Shown: piece by piece, positions 43,119-55,894 of the stretch | Numbering within the stretch: the first letter of the stretch is position 1 | Layout of the letters: the number at the start of each line of letters is the position of its first letter | NCBI RefSeq assembly: GCF_024763615.1 | Contig: NC_077222.1 | Coordinates: forward strand, 47,430,001 to 47,494,000 | Length of the DNA: 64,000 bases | Source of the DNA: Phlebotomus papatasi | Lineage: Eukaryota; Arthropoda; Insecta; Diptera; Psychodidae | Direction of reading: 5' to 3' | Notes under the pieces: model-generated | Databases searched by the model: none | Told to the model about the DNA's origin: nothing | The model's input: the letters and a program-made list of their open reading frames with translations, nothing else | Program-made: the position numbers and the translations under genes

Positions 43119-45000
43119 TAGGATAATAAATTTTAAAATGTCAAGATGGTAGATTCTAAAGGAAAGTTTCTATGGAGGATGGTATTTTCTGCTATCTTTT
43201 GAGGCAGTAGAATGTAAAGACACGGTTTGTAGAAAATACCATCCAAATTTTTCTCGGTGCTTTATATATGTTTTTGGGGTTGCCTAACGGATATTTAAAA
43301 AGGCAATTGGAGAAAATATTTTTGAAAGTACAACTTTTATATCACGACTTCGAGCATCTTGCAAAGTATGGGACGATTTGTTACCCCTTTTTCGTATATT
43401 TATTTTTGTTCTCGTTTATAGTCTTGTTGAACATAGTTATTTACATATAGATGTGAAAACAACATAATTTTGACATACTTTGACGCATTTTAACTCGATT
43501 TATATACATTTGCGACATTTGTGCACAAGCGATTTGTTTTAAAATGTTACGATTTGTTGTCACAAAAAGTGTTACCAACTTTATAATTTGTAAAATATCC
43601 GAAAAATGGTTTTTGGACAAACATTAACTAACAACGTTACAAACCCTATCTTTCAGAGTACCCATGTTGAAGTAAATCCTCTATTGTCATATTTTGCAAA
43701 TACCGAAAGTCAATTATTAGGAAATGAACAGTATTTTGCATGTTGTTAAAAAAAAATTTTCTTACAAAAGGAGTTGGAGTGAAGAATCATCCTACAACAT
43801 AATCCAATTTGGAAGCGTGCGAGGAATAAGCATAATACGGATAAGATTACAAAGCCCAAATAGGATTACACATTTGAGTAGTATTACCCTTTACACTACT
43901 GTAATGTGGAATTATATGGAAATACTTTGTTAGTCAATTTTCTTCCTCTTCACATTTGATCTAAACCCAATGTTCCAACTATAGTGTTGTTTACAAAAAA
44001 ACACTGCTTTTTTGCTTCTGCAAATAAAAAGGAGAGAAATCCCGTCCATGGATTTATAACTAGCGGGCGTATTTTAGTAAGCTGTTAATTAAAATGAAGT
44101 ATGATGTATTGCTTTATTGTTTCTTAAATCTTTCCACTGCACGAGTTCAGTATCATATAAGACAACATCACATATTTCAATCAAAATATCAGTCAGAAAT
44201 ATTTTGCACCTTAAGTGGGAATGGTCCTCTTGGGTCCATTGTAAATGTAAATCATCTGCATGACATGGAAGTCAATTTCTTATGGCCACCTTTTCACACA
44301 TCCGTCACACGGATAACGAGACAGAATTAATAATGAGCGCCAGAACTCAATCAAATGCATGCCTTCTCTTGTGTGGTGCTCACAATCCATCAGCCAATCG
44401 TGGAATTCATTCCATGGATGGTGTGCTGAAGTTTGTGTGTATGCTTACTATTCACAGCAATAAATTCACCGTGTGTGCTGCCTCCCTACAATTTCTTTAT
44501 ACAACAATTTACTCGCAGTAACATATAAATAAAGAAACCAACGCCTTTGCACCACACTCCAATACTCGTTCAACGTAATTATTCACAGGCAACAGAATGT
44601 CTCAATTTACTCAACAAGCTCCAAGAAACTTCCATATTGTGTGTATGTGCTTTCTTGACAATCACCCAGAAAGTCTCTGCCTAAGCTTCTGACGTTCTAC
44701 ATATGAAAATGAACTTTACATGAGCATTAAATTCCACATTAGTGATTCACAGATGCGAGAAAATATCCGTAATTGCAGTACTTTTATGAAAATACTTGCT
44801 AGCACACTTTTATGCTTGTCAATCAAAAATCCTAATATAGTTAGGGGCGGTTCGGGTTATCCTGAACAAACATTTCAGTCTCAATTCGTTGCATTGGCAA
44901 GTAAATACTCACTCTATAATTCCAAAAAAGCTATATTCCGGGTGAAATGTTAAAAGTTAGCCAAAAGGAGATCATTTCGATATGAAAAATGAAAACAAAA

Positions 45001-45772
45001 TAGTTAATTTAAATTCCGACACCATGCAATATTGGAATATCTATTTATTCATTATTAAATTGGAATGTTTGTAAGTCAACCAATACCATTGTATACACGG
45101 TATACACACAACATTGCCTGGCATATACGATCCATAATTCAGGATTCCTGCCGTTTACGTGATAAGATCGGTAGTGGTAAGTCGGCGGCAAACGGAACTA
45201 AGCATAATTTTGGAGAAATTATATAATTGAAATTGAATTGAATAAATGGTAAGATAAGTTTAGGACAGACCTGTGGTCGTTAAAGGTCGTGTAATATCGG
45301 AAATTTTGTGTTGATAGTTCTAATGGAAATTACAGATAGCCATACTGGTAACACTAATCCCGCTCATTCACGGTGCCATTTTATGCTTATTAGCAGGTCG
45401 TGTACCTTCTTCAAATATGTACTTTTGCATTCCTTATTAACCAAAATAATGTTGTACCAAAGGATTTTTCTCAAACCTATCCTGAATTTTGAGACAGATG
45501 AGTCTTCCAACTCAAAATTTCATCCCAATGTTTTTGTTGTAATATTGACAATTATTCACAATTAACCCAAAATAACTGTATTCAAATAAATTATTAAAAG
45601 GATTTTCTTGTGAAAATGACTTAACTCTAAGGAATTAAACAATTTTCACATTAAAAAACCTGTCATTTTCTCTACGTGAATTTTCGCGGCATTTCGAAGA
45701 ATTCCAACAGGCACCACCAAATTATCTTCAGCTTTTCTTTTAGCTCGGGTCTGCTTTAGGAAATAATTTACA
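45001..45772. other. Copy-B-only segment, origin unknown
   Basis: Copy A has about 45 bases (23141-23190) in place of this stretch. It contains TGTATACACGGTATACACAC (a near palindrome) near 45091 and an 85-codon frame at 45308-45565 that I do not recognise. No clear terminal repeats or target duplication, so deletion in A is as likely as insertion in B. Confidence 0.6.
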
Positions 45773-46581
45773 AAGGTTTAATATATTCTTCTTTTCCATT
45801 CGTAGCAGCACTAACTTAGAAGGAAAAAAATCTTCTAAATCGTAAGCTTATATTAATTTTATCGAAATTCCGAAAGCTTACATAACTTAAACTATACTGT
45901 CATCAGTCGACTTTGGATATTCAAATAAAATAATATTAAATATATATCGAACATAGACATCTTGGGTCCGGAGTAACCAATTATCCGGTCACCATAGCCC
46001 AGGAAACGGGAGTTTGATACTCCCTATTCCTCGGAAAAATCAATATTGACTGACTCTGTTTCACCACAATCATCCGGTTGCGGTACCATTCTAGAGAGGG
46101 GAAGTAACCCCACGAGTTTCAAATTATGGCCGCGAAATCTTAATACAAGAACTGACTTCTACATTATGTGGTGGAAAGAACGTCTATTGAAATTAAGAAT
46201 CTGTGTGATTTTGCTGACTTAATATCTTCTATAGTTTTGTTTTCACGGATTCCGAGTTTGAAGCACCCTGATTTGCAAGCTCTCTGAGGTCCCCTGTAAA
46301 GAACCTCACCTACCGTAAGCTTTTCTAGACCTATTCTGTTTGAGCACAGAGGCAAAACAAAAAAACTTAATTGAAATCGGTTAATAAACTTTAGAGATAG
46401 AGTCTCGTCAATTTCAGTAGGTGTAGTAAAGATCAGGGTACAATGGGGTAGAGTTGAGACGAGTGGGATCCATTGTTAGAAAGGTCTCGATGTCAAATAC
46501 AATGTACTAAAATTTCATCGGACCTGTGTTAGGAATACGCGAGGAAACGAAGAATGATGAATTAAAGAACATTGTTCTTAA

Positions 46582-47064
46582 GGAATACATGAAATATTGG
46601 GAAAACACAAATGTCTGCAGATCCTCAAAGGGCTCTTATTACTAATTCAATGGACATTTTTGGGCAATTATTGGAATTTCCTAGGAAATCTACATTATCG
46701 TTGGAGTTCTTACAGGACATTGGCTGAATGCCCATCTATTTAGGATGGGCCTTACCGACAGTCCGGAGTGCAGATGGTGCAAAGTATCATATGAAACATG
46801 GAGCACTTTCTGGGAGATTGTCCAGCGCTATCTTCGCTTAGACGCGTTATATATGGACAGGACACCATAAACTTCAAGGATTTTCAAGTTACCCGGTTGA
46901 GTGACCTACTCAACTTTTGGATCAAAGTAGAAAATGGAATCGGGATAAGGGATTACACACTTAGGCATGTAAAGCTCACTACCCGCTCAAAATGGCTGCA
47001 TCCCTTTTCTGGAACACAATCATCAATCTACAATCTACAAAATTTCATCGAAATCACTTCATAA
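46582..47064 (+). pseudogene. Non-LTR retrotransposon ORF2 C-terminus, copy B
   Basis: Same fragment as 24001-24375, with GHWLNAHLFRMGLTDSPECR and EHFLGDCPALSSLRRVIYGQ separated by the same one-base frame change. Here the frame continues past the position of the A stop (RDYTLRHVKL) to 47064. The A stop is therefore a later mutation, and this copy is nearer to the ancestral sequence. No RT domain remains. Confidence 0.75.
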
Positions 47065-47300
47065 ACACCAAAAATACAATCACTAGGGGAATTCTGTAAC
47101 TTGATCACAGATGCTGTGCCCTGTCCGATTTATAAATCACTGAAAAGAGCATCCAAAAATTTAGTAATAATACAATTAAATTGAGTATTAAAATTGTTGA
47201 TTACTTTCATCGGTACAAACTTATCAAAAAATCAACGAGCTTATCAATGAGCCCAAACATGAACCCATTCGGTTGAAAAATGCGCTCTCTAGTTGCTATA

Positions 47301-48926
47301 GGGTGAAGTGAGGCATCTTTGAATTTGGGACAGCTTTGAAATTAAAATTTTTCACTTATTTTTAATTTAAATTGAGCCTTATCATGATAACGTATGGCCA
47401 GTGCAATCTGCACAAAAGTTTGAAGGCTTAAAAAAAATTAAAATGTATACCAGTCACTTTTATACCACTTTACAGTGTTGCCAGATGTGTTCTTAACATG
47501 ACATAAAAGTTTTGCTATATTTAGTTAGAAAACATGGCTCCCATAAATAATACTGAAGAGTATAGACGAAAATTAGTTTGTAATTTTCAGGACAGTCATC
47601 CCACATTGAATAAATCTGAAGTCGTAAAACATTTTGTGACTATGGGAATATCGCGAAGAAGTATTTATAGCATCCTGTCGAACTATGGGAAGCGAAAAAT
47701 CACTACACGAGCTAAGGGATCTGGAAATTTTAGCACCCTTCGAAGATGCGGGCTCGACTTGCAAGTTAACATCCAATAGAGTTGCAAAGTCGTACCGTGA
47801 GCTTGGTAACAAACTTGAATGTAGCAAAACAACGGTGAAGAAGTATCTGGAGTCTATGGGAATCAAGAGGAGTACCAGAAAACCGAAGCCAGCTGTATCA
47901 GAAACTCAGGAAAAGACTCAGAAAATTCGTTTGTCTCTTTTGACCCAAAATGTTTTTCACGTTCAGAATTACTTTGTTTGTGTCATGGATGATGAGTCCT
48001 ATTTCACCATGGATGGTAATAAGTGGCAGGGCAGTATTATTATGTACGTGCCGACAATGTAGATAAGAAAGATAAGTACGTTGAGCATACTAAGTACCCG
48101 AAAAAGGTCCTTTTGTGGCTTGCAATCAGTGCTGCTAGAATGTCTGAGCCCGCGTTCCTCACAAAGAGTCTAACGCAAAATTCTGATGTCTATATCAGAG
48201 ATTGCTTGCCTAAGCTGAAACCCTTCATCAATAAGTATCATCGAAGGGACAATGTGATCTTCTGGTCAGACCTAGCACCCAGCCATTACTCAAGGAAGAC
48301 AATGAACGCATTGGAGGAACTTCACATACCTGTTGTCAAGAAGGAAGAAAGCTCCCCCTAACGTCCCCCAATTGAGGCCTATTAAATCATTTTGGGCTAA
48401 TATTAAGTAAAAGGTGTATGCCCGAAACTTTCGACCCAAAACCGAAGTCGCACGCTGAAGGGAAAAATAAAACGAGAGTTGAAGAAGATGCCAACATCCA
48501 CATTTTCGACATCAATGGCGGAAGTTCCCCGAATGTGCCGAAAGGCTCATCGGATCGGACCAGATTTTTTCCTGAAATAAGTTCATACATATACCTTTCA
48601 AAACATGTAAAAAAAGTTATAATAAAACTGTGTACAAATTAGAAAATTGTGTTTGAACTTTGTGCAGATTTCACTGGCCATACGTTATCATGATCTTGAT
48701 CATGATTTTGTTGCTTTTGTTTTTTTTTCTTTTGAATTTTTTTATTTATCTTGTCACAATTGTAAGAGGGATGACCCTATTTTTGTGATTAATAAATATT
48801 ATTATTATTATTATTTATTATTATATAATTTAGCTGCACAGATTGAGAAGCCCAGTTCCATTTAAACATAGGAGAAAAATTTCAATTTCAAAGCTGCCAC
48901 ACATTCAAAAGTACCCCACTTCCCCC
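47301..48926 (+). mobile_element. Tc1/mariner (DD37-type) transposon, copy B
   Basis: TA-flanked, with ends GGGTGAAGTGAGGCATC and ACCCCACTTCCCCC, as in copy A. Confidence 0.8.
47534..48400 (+). pseudogene. Tc1/mariner transposase, frameshifted, copy B
   Basis: The same protein as in copy A (VMDDESYF; LAPSHYSRKTMNALEELHIP). It shares a frameshift near 47745 with A but has its own one-base loss at TGGCAGGGCAG (48026-48036; A has TGGCAGGGGCAG) and lacks the A-specific 7-base and 2-base insertions. In the frame used here NALEELHIPVVKKEE is intact, which supports the DD37 spacing, and the final RPIK again has Lys in place of Glu. The Lys change is common to both copies and so predates their split. 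Confidence 0.8.
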
Positions 48927-49137
48927 TAACCGGTTTTAGGAAAGATTTATAAGACATATCTAAAAATGAAAATAAACGACTGACTTATTTTTTAGGTATC
49001 CCAATAAAACATTGTTTTAGGTGGGCGTAAGGAAAATGAAAGATATATTAACGGTCCCTTGAGTCGAATTACGGTGAGTGTCTTGAAAATCCGTATATCG
49101 AACTATTTTGCCCGTTTTACCTGCATGTCTGGCGATA

Positions 49138-49402
49138 CCACTTGACTCAATGGGTCAAGTGGTAGAGCACTCGCTCTATGATGCAAGTGTCCCGGGTTCG
49201 AATCCCCTTTAGGTCGCCAGGAATTTTTCTGGCGTTAAAGGTGTTCGGATTGCATCCAGTGAGCTTCACTGCACTTGAACCACAGGCATGGGACTGACAA
49301 CCTTATCCCGTACAAGAAAAAATAATGCATGTCTAGAAATCCCCTTGCGGGAAGGCCTAGTTCCTTCATGAAATGTTGTGCCCGCATTATTATTATTATT
49401 GT
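49138..49402 (+). mobile_element. tRNA-derived SINE with 10-bp TSD, copy B
   Basis: Same insertion as 26566-26834, flanked by TCTGGCGATA (49128-49137 and 49403-49412). The ATT tail length differs slightly from A. The R1 sequence it interrupts runs over about 48935-49620. Confidence 0.88.
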
Positions 49403-50969
49403 TCTGGCGATAACTGAACTGAAGGAATGAACGGATAAATATATGTATGGTCGGACAGTCAAACCGTATGACATCATTTTTCATAAATCGTTTGATTCGT
49501 GAAGATATGTTGAAAAAAAGGGGAGTGGAAGGTAGAAATTTTGGAATTTCATAAATTAAGGGATTTATTCTACTCCCTCAGTAGAGTTCGAGCGATAAAA
49601 AGGTAGCAAAATAATTCCAGCATGTTATTAATTAGGTACTAATTGCAGGAAACAAATTCACGATATCATAATATCAATACGTTTTTAATGTCTATACATG
49701 TCAAAACTGAATTATTTGCTCTATTTGAAATTATAATTTTTCTATTATATTAATTAGGCAATTAAATAATCATTTTCCAACGAATTACTTATATAAGGAG
49801 AATCTAATAGGAAGAATAGGAAGTTTTCCTATTTCTGCGGGAAGGCAATTCGTGTTGGAGGTTAGTGAGAAATTGGCGCAGAAAGCGTGATCGTTGCTCC
49901 ACCTTTTCAGTAGGCGTCTCTCTTCAGGTACACAAACATAAATTGGCGGATCGTAAAGTGTGTGTGAATCCGACGATGGAGTCTCTTACTCTATACTAAA
50001 TCGTGGTAATGTTTCAATAAGCACACAGGAGGGGACTACCTATAATAATATCTTGGCTTGCAGTAAAAAAAAATGTGTTCACCAATTTCAAGCAATGTTT
50101 GGTAAATTAATTGAAGTGTTGATTCTTCTGTACATCTCAATTAATTTTTTAATTTCCATTTATTTCATTTATCTTTTATTTTCGTCAAGACAGAGAGAGA
50201 AATGAGATGAGATGAGAATGGGAGATATTTCTGTAGGAAATCTTCATGTATCAAATTAACTCATTCTCGAGAGTATAAAATAATAAATCTAACCTGTCAG
50301 ATAGAAACTCGTAATTACTAAACACACATAGAAAATCTCATAGACACGGCAATCAGAAAACCGGGTAACAAATAAGTCATAGTTTTGATCTATAACACGA
50401 TCCATCTTCTCACTTGTGGCACGCAGATCTCACCTTTGCTAAATAAAAACTAGTCACATTTTATATAATTCTAAAAAAAATCCAGTGGAAATAGCAATTG
50501 TTATTGCAAAGCAAGATTAGATTAAAAGCGACAATATTCACCTCACAAGATTTTTTACAGAAGTCAAATTCTCGAACGCAACCAATCACAACGGGTTACT
50601 GAATACTGTCCATTTCGTTTGTCAATTGTCTTAATCGGAAACTTCGCCATGGCTAAAACTAATTACCTCGTACAACACTTCCTTTTTTATTAATCCGATA
50701 CATTTTCCCTTCTTTTAAGCAGTAAGGCAAAATTATCTTTATATTAACCAGTAACCAGCCAAAAACTTATCTGGTTAAGCTCGTGAATTTGGGCTCAGAA
50801 TTATCATTGTTTATGATTTTAAATCTGTATGTTATATCTACGTATTATATGCATACCAGGGGTTGCAAATTTTTCCTTGTAGGTACTCCCCGAAAAATGC
50901 TTTGGCGGTCTAACATCCTGTAAAATTTTCATTTACGAGTCTCTGGAGACCACTTTCTAAGAAATAAGG

Positions 50970-51406
50970 TCAGTCTGTTTGTCCGTCGGACTGTCATCAA
51001 AACTAGAGGCCAAACTAGAGATAGAGACGTGGGGCTTTCAGAAAACCCCCTCCCCATAAGTCCACCAAGGATCGATAACATGCCCCCCCATGCCCTACTT
51101 GTCCCTTTTTCATTCAAAACCTCATTTTTTAGATTATTCGAAAACGCGTCTTTCGATTTTTCATTTTTAGTTATGTTGTAGAGATTGCCTAGGTGGACAT
51201 TTTGTCCATACGTAAATACCGTTCTATCATTTTTAATAACGGTTTTCCAAGGTCTGTTAATGTTAAATGTCAAAAAGGTTCTAGACTAGAGAGTTCATTC
51301 ATCTACCAATGGGGTCATATTTAGGTTTGTTGGAAAGGTTTTGGAATTTCTGACAAGCCTATAACTGATTCCAATCGATTATGTAGCGATAATGAACCAA
51401 TTCATA
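50970..51406 (+). repeat. R1-family copy, copy B
   Basis: Counterpart of 28405-28840. Confidence 0.75.
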
Positions 51407-51407
51407 A

Positions 51408-52354
51408 CACTATGCAACACGATTTTTAGCACACGGATCTCACATGGTACGTTTGGTAGAGTCGAGTCTCCTGATCAAGAATCAAGGAGGGGTTCTTGGT
51501 TTTGCTCCTATACGTCACAATTTTCTTTAATTATTTTTTTTTGTTTTTGCTGTTTTGTCTCATATTATAAATTATTCCTTAGGTTCTAATGTACAGAACT
51601 TAATAAATGAACATTCGTTGGAAAGGTAAGAAGTTGTGCTTTAACTTGAAAATGATGTGATATTTTTAAAAAAAATCCTTGTGGTCAGAAAAACAAAATA
51701 TAACTAAAATTTCCCAAAAATGGCCTAAGAAAACAACTTTTGAAAAATCATATGAACTAAACTAAACTAAATATTAATGTACTCTCTTCAACACACAAAA
51801 GATTCCACATTGGACTACATTTTTGCCATAGAAGACATCCTGCTCCGATACCTTTAAATGCCTTATTTTTTGAAAAATCAAGAAATAAGGCAGTTAGAGG
51901 TATCGGAGCAGGATGTCTTCTATGGCAAAAATGTAGTCCAATGTGGAATCTATTGTGTGCTGAAGAGAGTACATTAATATTTAGTTTAGTTTAGTTTATA
52001 TGATATTTTAAAAGTTGCTTTCTTAGGTCATTTTTGGGAAATTTTAGTTATATTTTGTTTTTCTGACTCCAAGGATTTTTTTTTAAATATCACATCATTT
52101 TCAAGTTGAAGCACAACTTCTTACCTTTCCAACGGATGTTCATTTATTAAGTTCTGTACATTAGAACCTAAGGAATAATTTATAATATGAGACAAAACAG
52201 CAAAAACAAAAAAAAAAATAATTAAAGAAAATTGTGACGTATAGGAGCAAAACCAAGAACCCCTCCTTGATTCTTGATCAGGAGACTCGACTCTACCAAA
52301 CGTACTATGTGAGTTCCGTGTGCCAAAACAAAGTTGTCAATTTGTTGAATAGTA
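51408..52354. repeat. Long palindrome with almost no spacer, copy B
   Basis: Counterpart of 28842-30286, but the arms meet directly. The centre reads GCCTTATTTTTTGAAAAATC (51869-51888) followed by AAGAAATAAGGC, leaving a loop of only a few bases near 51876. The arms, about 450 bases each (51429-51875 and 51877-52323), pair nearly perfectly. Confidence 0.88.
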
Positions 52355-52399
52355 TAATAGATAAGTTATTTTTATCAAAAAAATCAATTGTATTACTTC

Positions 52400-53115
52400 A
52401 AAGCTATTCTGGGCGATCTTTTGATCCTCACAGCTGGAGTCAGAAGAGTCTCAGGTCTCAGGGAATTAGGTTTTTTTGTTTGATATCTATCAAAGTGCAG
52501 CTATAACATATTATAATTTACTATTTCATGAGTCTGCTCATCATGGTCTGACCTGACCAGCCTCATCAAAAAATTATAAAAATAATAAAATAATTAATAA
52601 AAATAAAATTATAAAATTTATAAAATTTCCTTTGTGATAATAGCGCCCTAAGCGGTGATTCTATGGACTTTCGATGTTAGAAGGAAATATGATATTTCAC
52701 TAGAGCTTTCCAAAACGCTTTCATTAATCAAATTCAGACTATTAAAATCGGAGCTAGAACCATTTAAAAAAAAAAATTACCCCTTCCTAGCTAGGGTCAG
52801 GAGACTGGAAGGCCTTGAATCTTTTATCGAAAACTCTGGCTCAGCTATAATATACTAAAATTTGAGCTCAATCCGTGTCATAGGGACCGAACCATTGGAA
52901 AAAACAAAAAAATGAGGGTTTTCAAAATGGCGGAAGGAAGGGTGTCAATACACCAAATTACAATTTTCACCTGATATGTAACGTTTCGAAAACTTCATGT
53001 CGATATCTTTATTAGAATGGGAGTTATAAAATTCCAAAAAGTGGCAGAACGGACGGACGAGAAATTTTTTTAGCCATCCATATATTCCTGATTAGTGTGT
53101 CAATAGAATTTCGGG
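52400..53115 (+). repeat. R2-family repeat, copy B
   Basis: Counterpart of 30340-31060, with the same landmarks. Confidence 0.7.
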
Positions 53116-54351
53116 GGTATAACAATTATTAGAATTAAAAGCTCAACTTCTTTGAAATTTTCCACCCCCTTACCCCGCCATGACTTAGATTAGCGCTATG
53201 GATATACACAATCATACTGATTGATACGTACGTATCGACCAGAGCGACAGACGATCGACATCTGTCACTACAATTTAATGAACCACGTTACAAGATTAGA
53301 TCTTTTTCACTGTTTAAACAAGTTTTATAAGTGAAATATATCTCTATAGTGAAAAAAAATAGCTCGAAACTCTCTTGAAATTCCAAGAGCAACTGGTGAC
53401 GAACACTGGTTCGGTGGTGGGTTAAATTTATATTCCCGGGTTCCACGTACTTCTTTCTCCTCAGCATGAACGAGGAGTTTGTGCAATTGGAACGTCCAAT
53501 TTATTTTATAACCATCTTTTTGTACTCAATATAATGTCCATTGGGTAATTATTGCTCCATTTGCATACACACAACAACCAATTAATCATTGTGGATGGGC
53601 GTTTCATTATTTCTTTCACCTCTGCCAATTTCTGTTTTGCTTCTTGCACATTCACTCTTCCTTGGACCTATCCTCAAGTTCCAGTCAAGACGGAGATGGA
53701 AGAGTGTATGCGAAAAAAAAACTAAGCTGGAATACAGTACGTTTCTGATAAAATAAATAAGAGGAACAAAGCACATGTCCTGTTGACACCAACGTGCAAT
53801 AAATTCTTGCAGCCCCCGTTTTGAGTCTCTCGTTCCAAGAAACCATTTAGTCAACCCTTTTGTACTTCCATATAATAACTATCCAATCAATTCAGTTACA
53901 TTCTACCTGTTAGGCGACGAATATATCCATATATTGGATACAAAGGCTTCTTATCCTCTGAGCGTGTGTGTTGTTTATTTCTATCCTTTTTTTTCAGAGG
54001 GCGACTTCTTTTTTCTTAATTAAAATTCTATTGAAACGGTAGCTCCACACACTCTTCCCATTGATTCTGGATTACGTGGAAATTGAGTCATTTTTGCTAT
54101 TTCACTTCTCTTTTCATCCTCCTATTTTTCATTCGTCCTGGCTGCAAATATTTCCCTTTCGCAGTGTTTCGTTTATCATATTGCGTATTTGTACATCATA
54201 CATATTTCAAAAAAAAACTTATATAATTAAGTGAAATTATATTTACAAAATATAAAAAAGCAAGACAAATGACTCGACAAAAACTAATGAACTTCTCTCA
54301 CATACATGATTTACTGCTCAAACTCTATAGAGGTAGCAGCAATCGATGGCA

Positions 54352-54609
54352 GCCAAAATCCCGAAAGCTAAAATCCCGAATGTTCAAAATCCTGAAAGGG
54401 ATGAAATTATATGGAGGAAAATGTTTAGAATAATTTTCCAAGACACAGAAGATTTCCCTTTGCCTCTATATCAAGCGCGGGTACAATCGTGTGATTAGCT
54501 ATGACACTTTTAAGAATTCGGGATTTTGGCTTTCGGATTTTGGCCCTTTCGGGATTTTGGCGTTCGAGATTTTGGCGTTCGGGATTTTGGCGTTCGGGAT
54601 TTTGACCGG
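54352..54609. mobile_element. Foldback of GGGATTTTGGC arrays, copy B
   Basis: Counterpart of 32285-32557. The left array has one unit fewer than in A, so the arrays vary in copy number. Confidence 0.65.
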
Positions 54610-54748
54610 GACCCATCATGTTTGGGCTCGTTCAAAAGGTCTTGAAATTTCTGAGAATTCTGAACAAGTTCCAATCGATGCTGAATGATGAACCTGTAAT
54701 GAACCGGTCATAACCGATAACAAATTTTTATTCGAAATTCTTTGTGCA

Positions 54749-55812
54749 AGTTAATAAAATTTTAGAGTGTTGTAGTTTAGTCTAGGACGTTTCCAAAAAA
54801 CGGCGTGGGTTTGCTGTGGTTACGGACCGGAGATATGAGGGGTCAAAGTTCACGAAATTCAAAAAATCATATCTCCGGTTCTATTAGACCAATTTTGATG
54901 AGTGAGGGCCTAACCGAAAGATCTCATCAAATGCTACAACTTTCTAGAACATTTAAACTTCGTGGGACCAACACCAGGGGCGCCACAGTCGAAAAACCAA
55001 TTTCAATATCACATAACCTCAATTATCTCGACTGTCGCTGAACCGATTTTGATAATTGATTCGACATAATTGTAGAGGACATTTATATCTATATTTCGTC
55101 CATAGGGGAAACTCGGGCACCACCAAACACGGGGTAGCACCAAACACTAATTTTTATTTCTAAACTACTTGGACTATCTCAACCATTTCTTTGGTGGACA
55201 AGCATTCTTATAATTCCTATAAATTTCAATAAGTCCTGTCTTCTGAAGTCAAATATCTGATTAAAGAATCGCAGTGTTTGGTGGTGCCCCAGTTTCCCAT
55301 ACACCATTTTCCGCTCAGACTACGTTATCTCTCAGATTTTACCGTTTAAGTGTGAAAAAATTTATTTTTCCCATAATAACGCTTTAAAACCACTCAGATG
55401 CCAATTTGACTGCTACTACTCGACCAAGACACTTAAAATAGGGTTTTAAAAGAAAAGTCTCACAAAATACAACAATTCTTTGATATAGTTGAAGTTCATC
55501 AAATGAACACTTGGGGCGCTCTGAGTGAAAAGACGAGTTCACAAACAAACATCCTAGACTATCTCGGCTTCTGATTAATCGATGAGATCAAGTTCTACGG
55601 CAAAATTTTAGAATTTCTGTCAGTCTATCCAAATCCTTGATATTTTGGTTTAAATACAAAATTTGTATAATTTCACGAACTTGATTTAATGTAACCAAAT
55701 GTAACTGAATGGCGTCGCCAAACTTCAGCTCTAAATCGAATTTTCCTACATTCCGAGTTAGCTCACATTAAGAATCTCACCTACATAAGCCGGCTAGGAT
55801 TATCTGTCCCTT
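54749..55812 (-). repeat. R2-family element, reverse strand, copy B
   Basis: Counterpart of 32697-33800, again interrupted by the TA-flanked MITE (55105-55299). Copy B has no forward partner because it lacks the 1.8-kb insertion. Confidence 0.8.
55105..55299. mobile_element. TA-flanked MITE, copy B
   Basis: Ends GGGGAAACTCGGGCACCACC and GGTGGTGCCCCAGTTTCCCA on TA. It is shorter than the A copy, lacking an end repeat unit and part of the right end. Confidence 0.78.
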
Positions 55813-55894
55813 TTTTGCTATTTTATATAAAAAATTATGCCTTTTCCAATAATTTTCGATAAGATTGTTATTCTTAATAAAACAAAGAATATAA

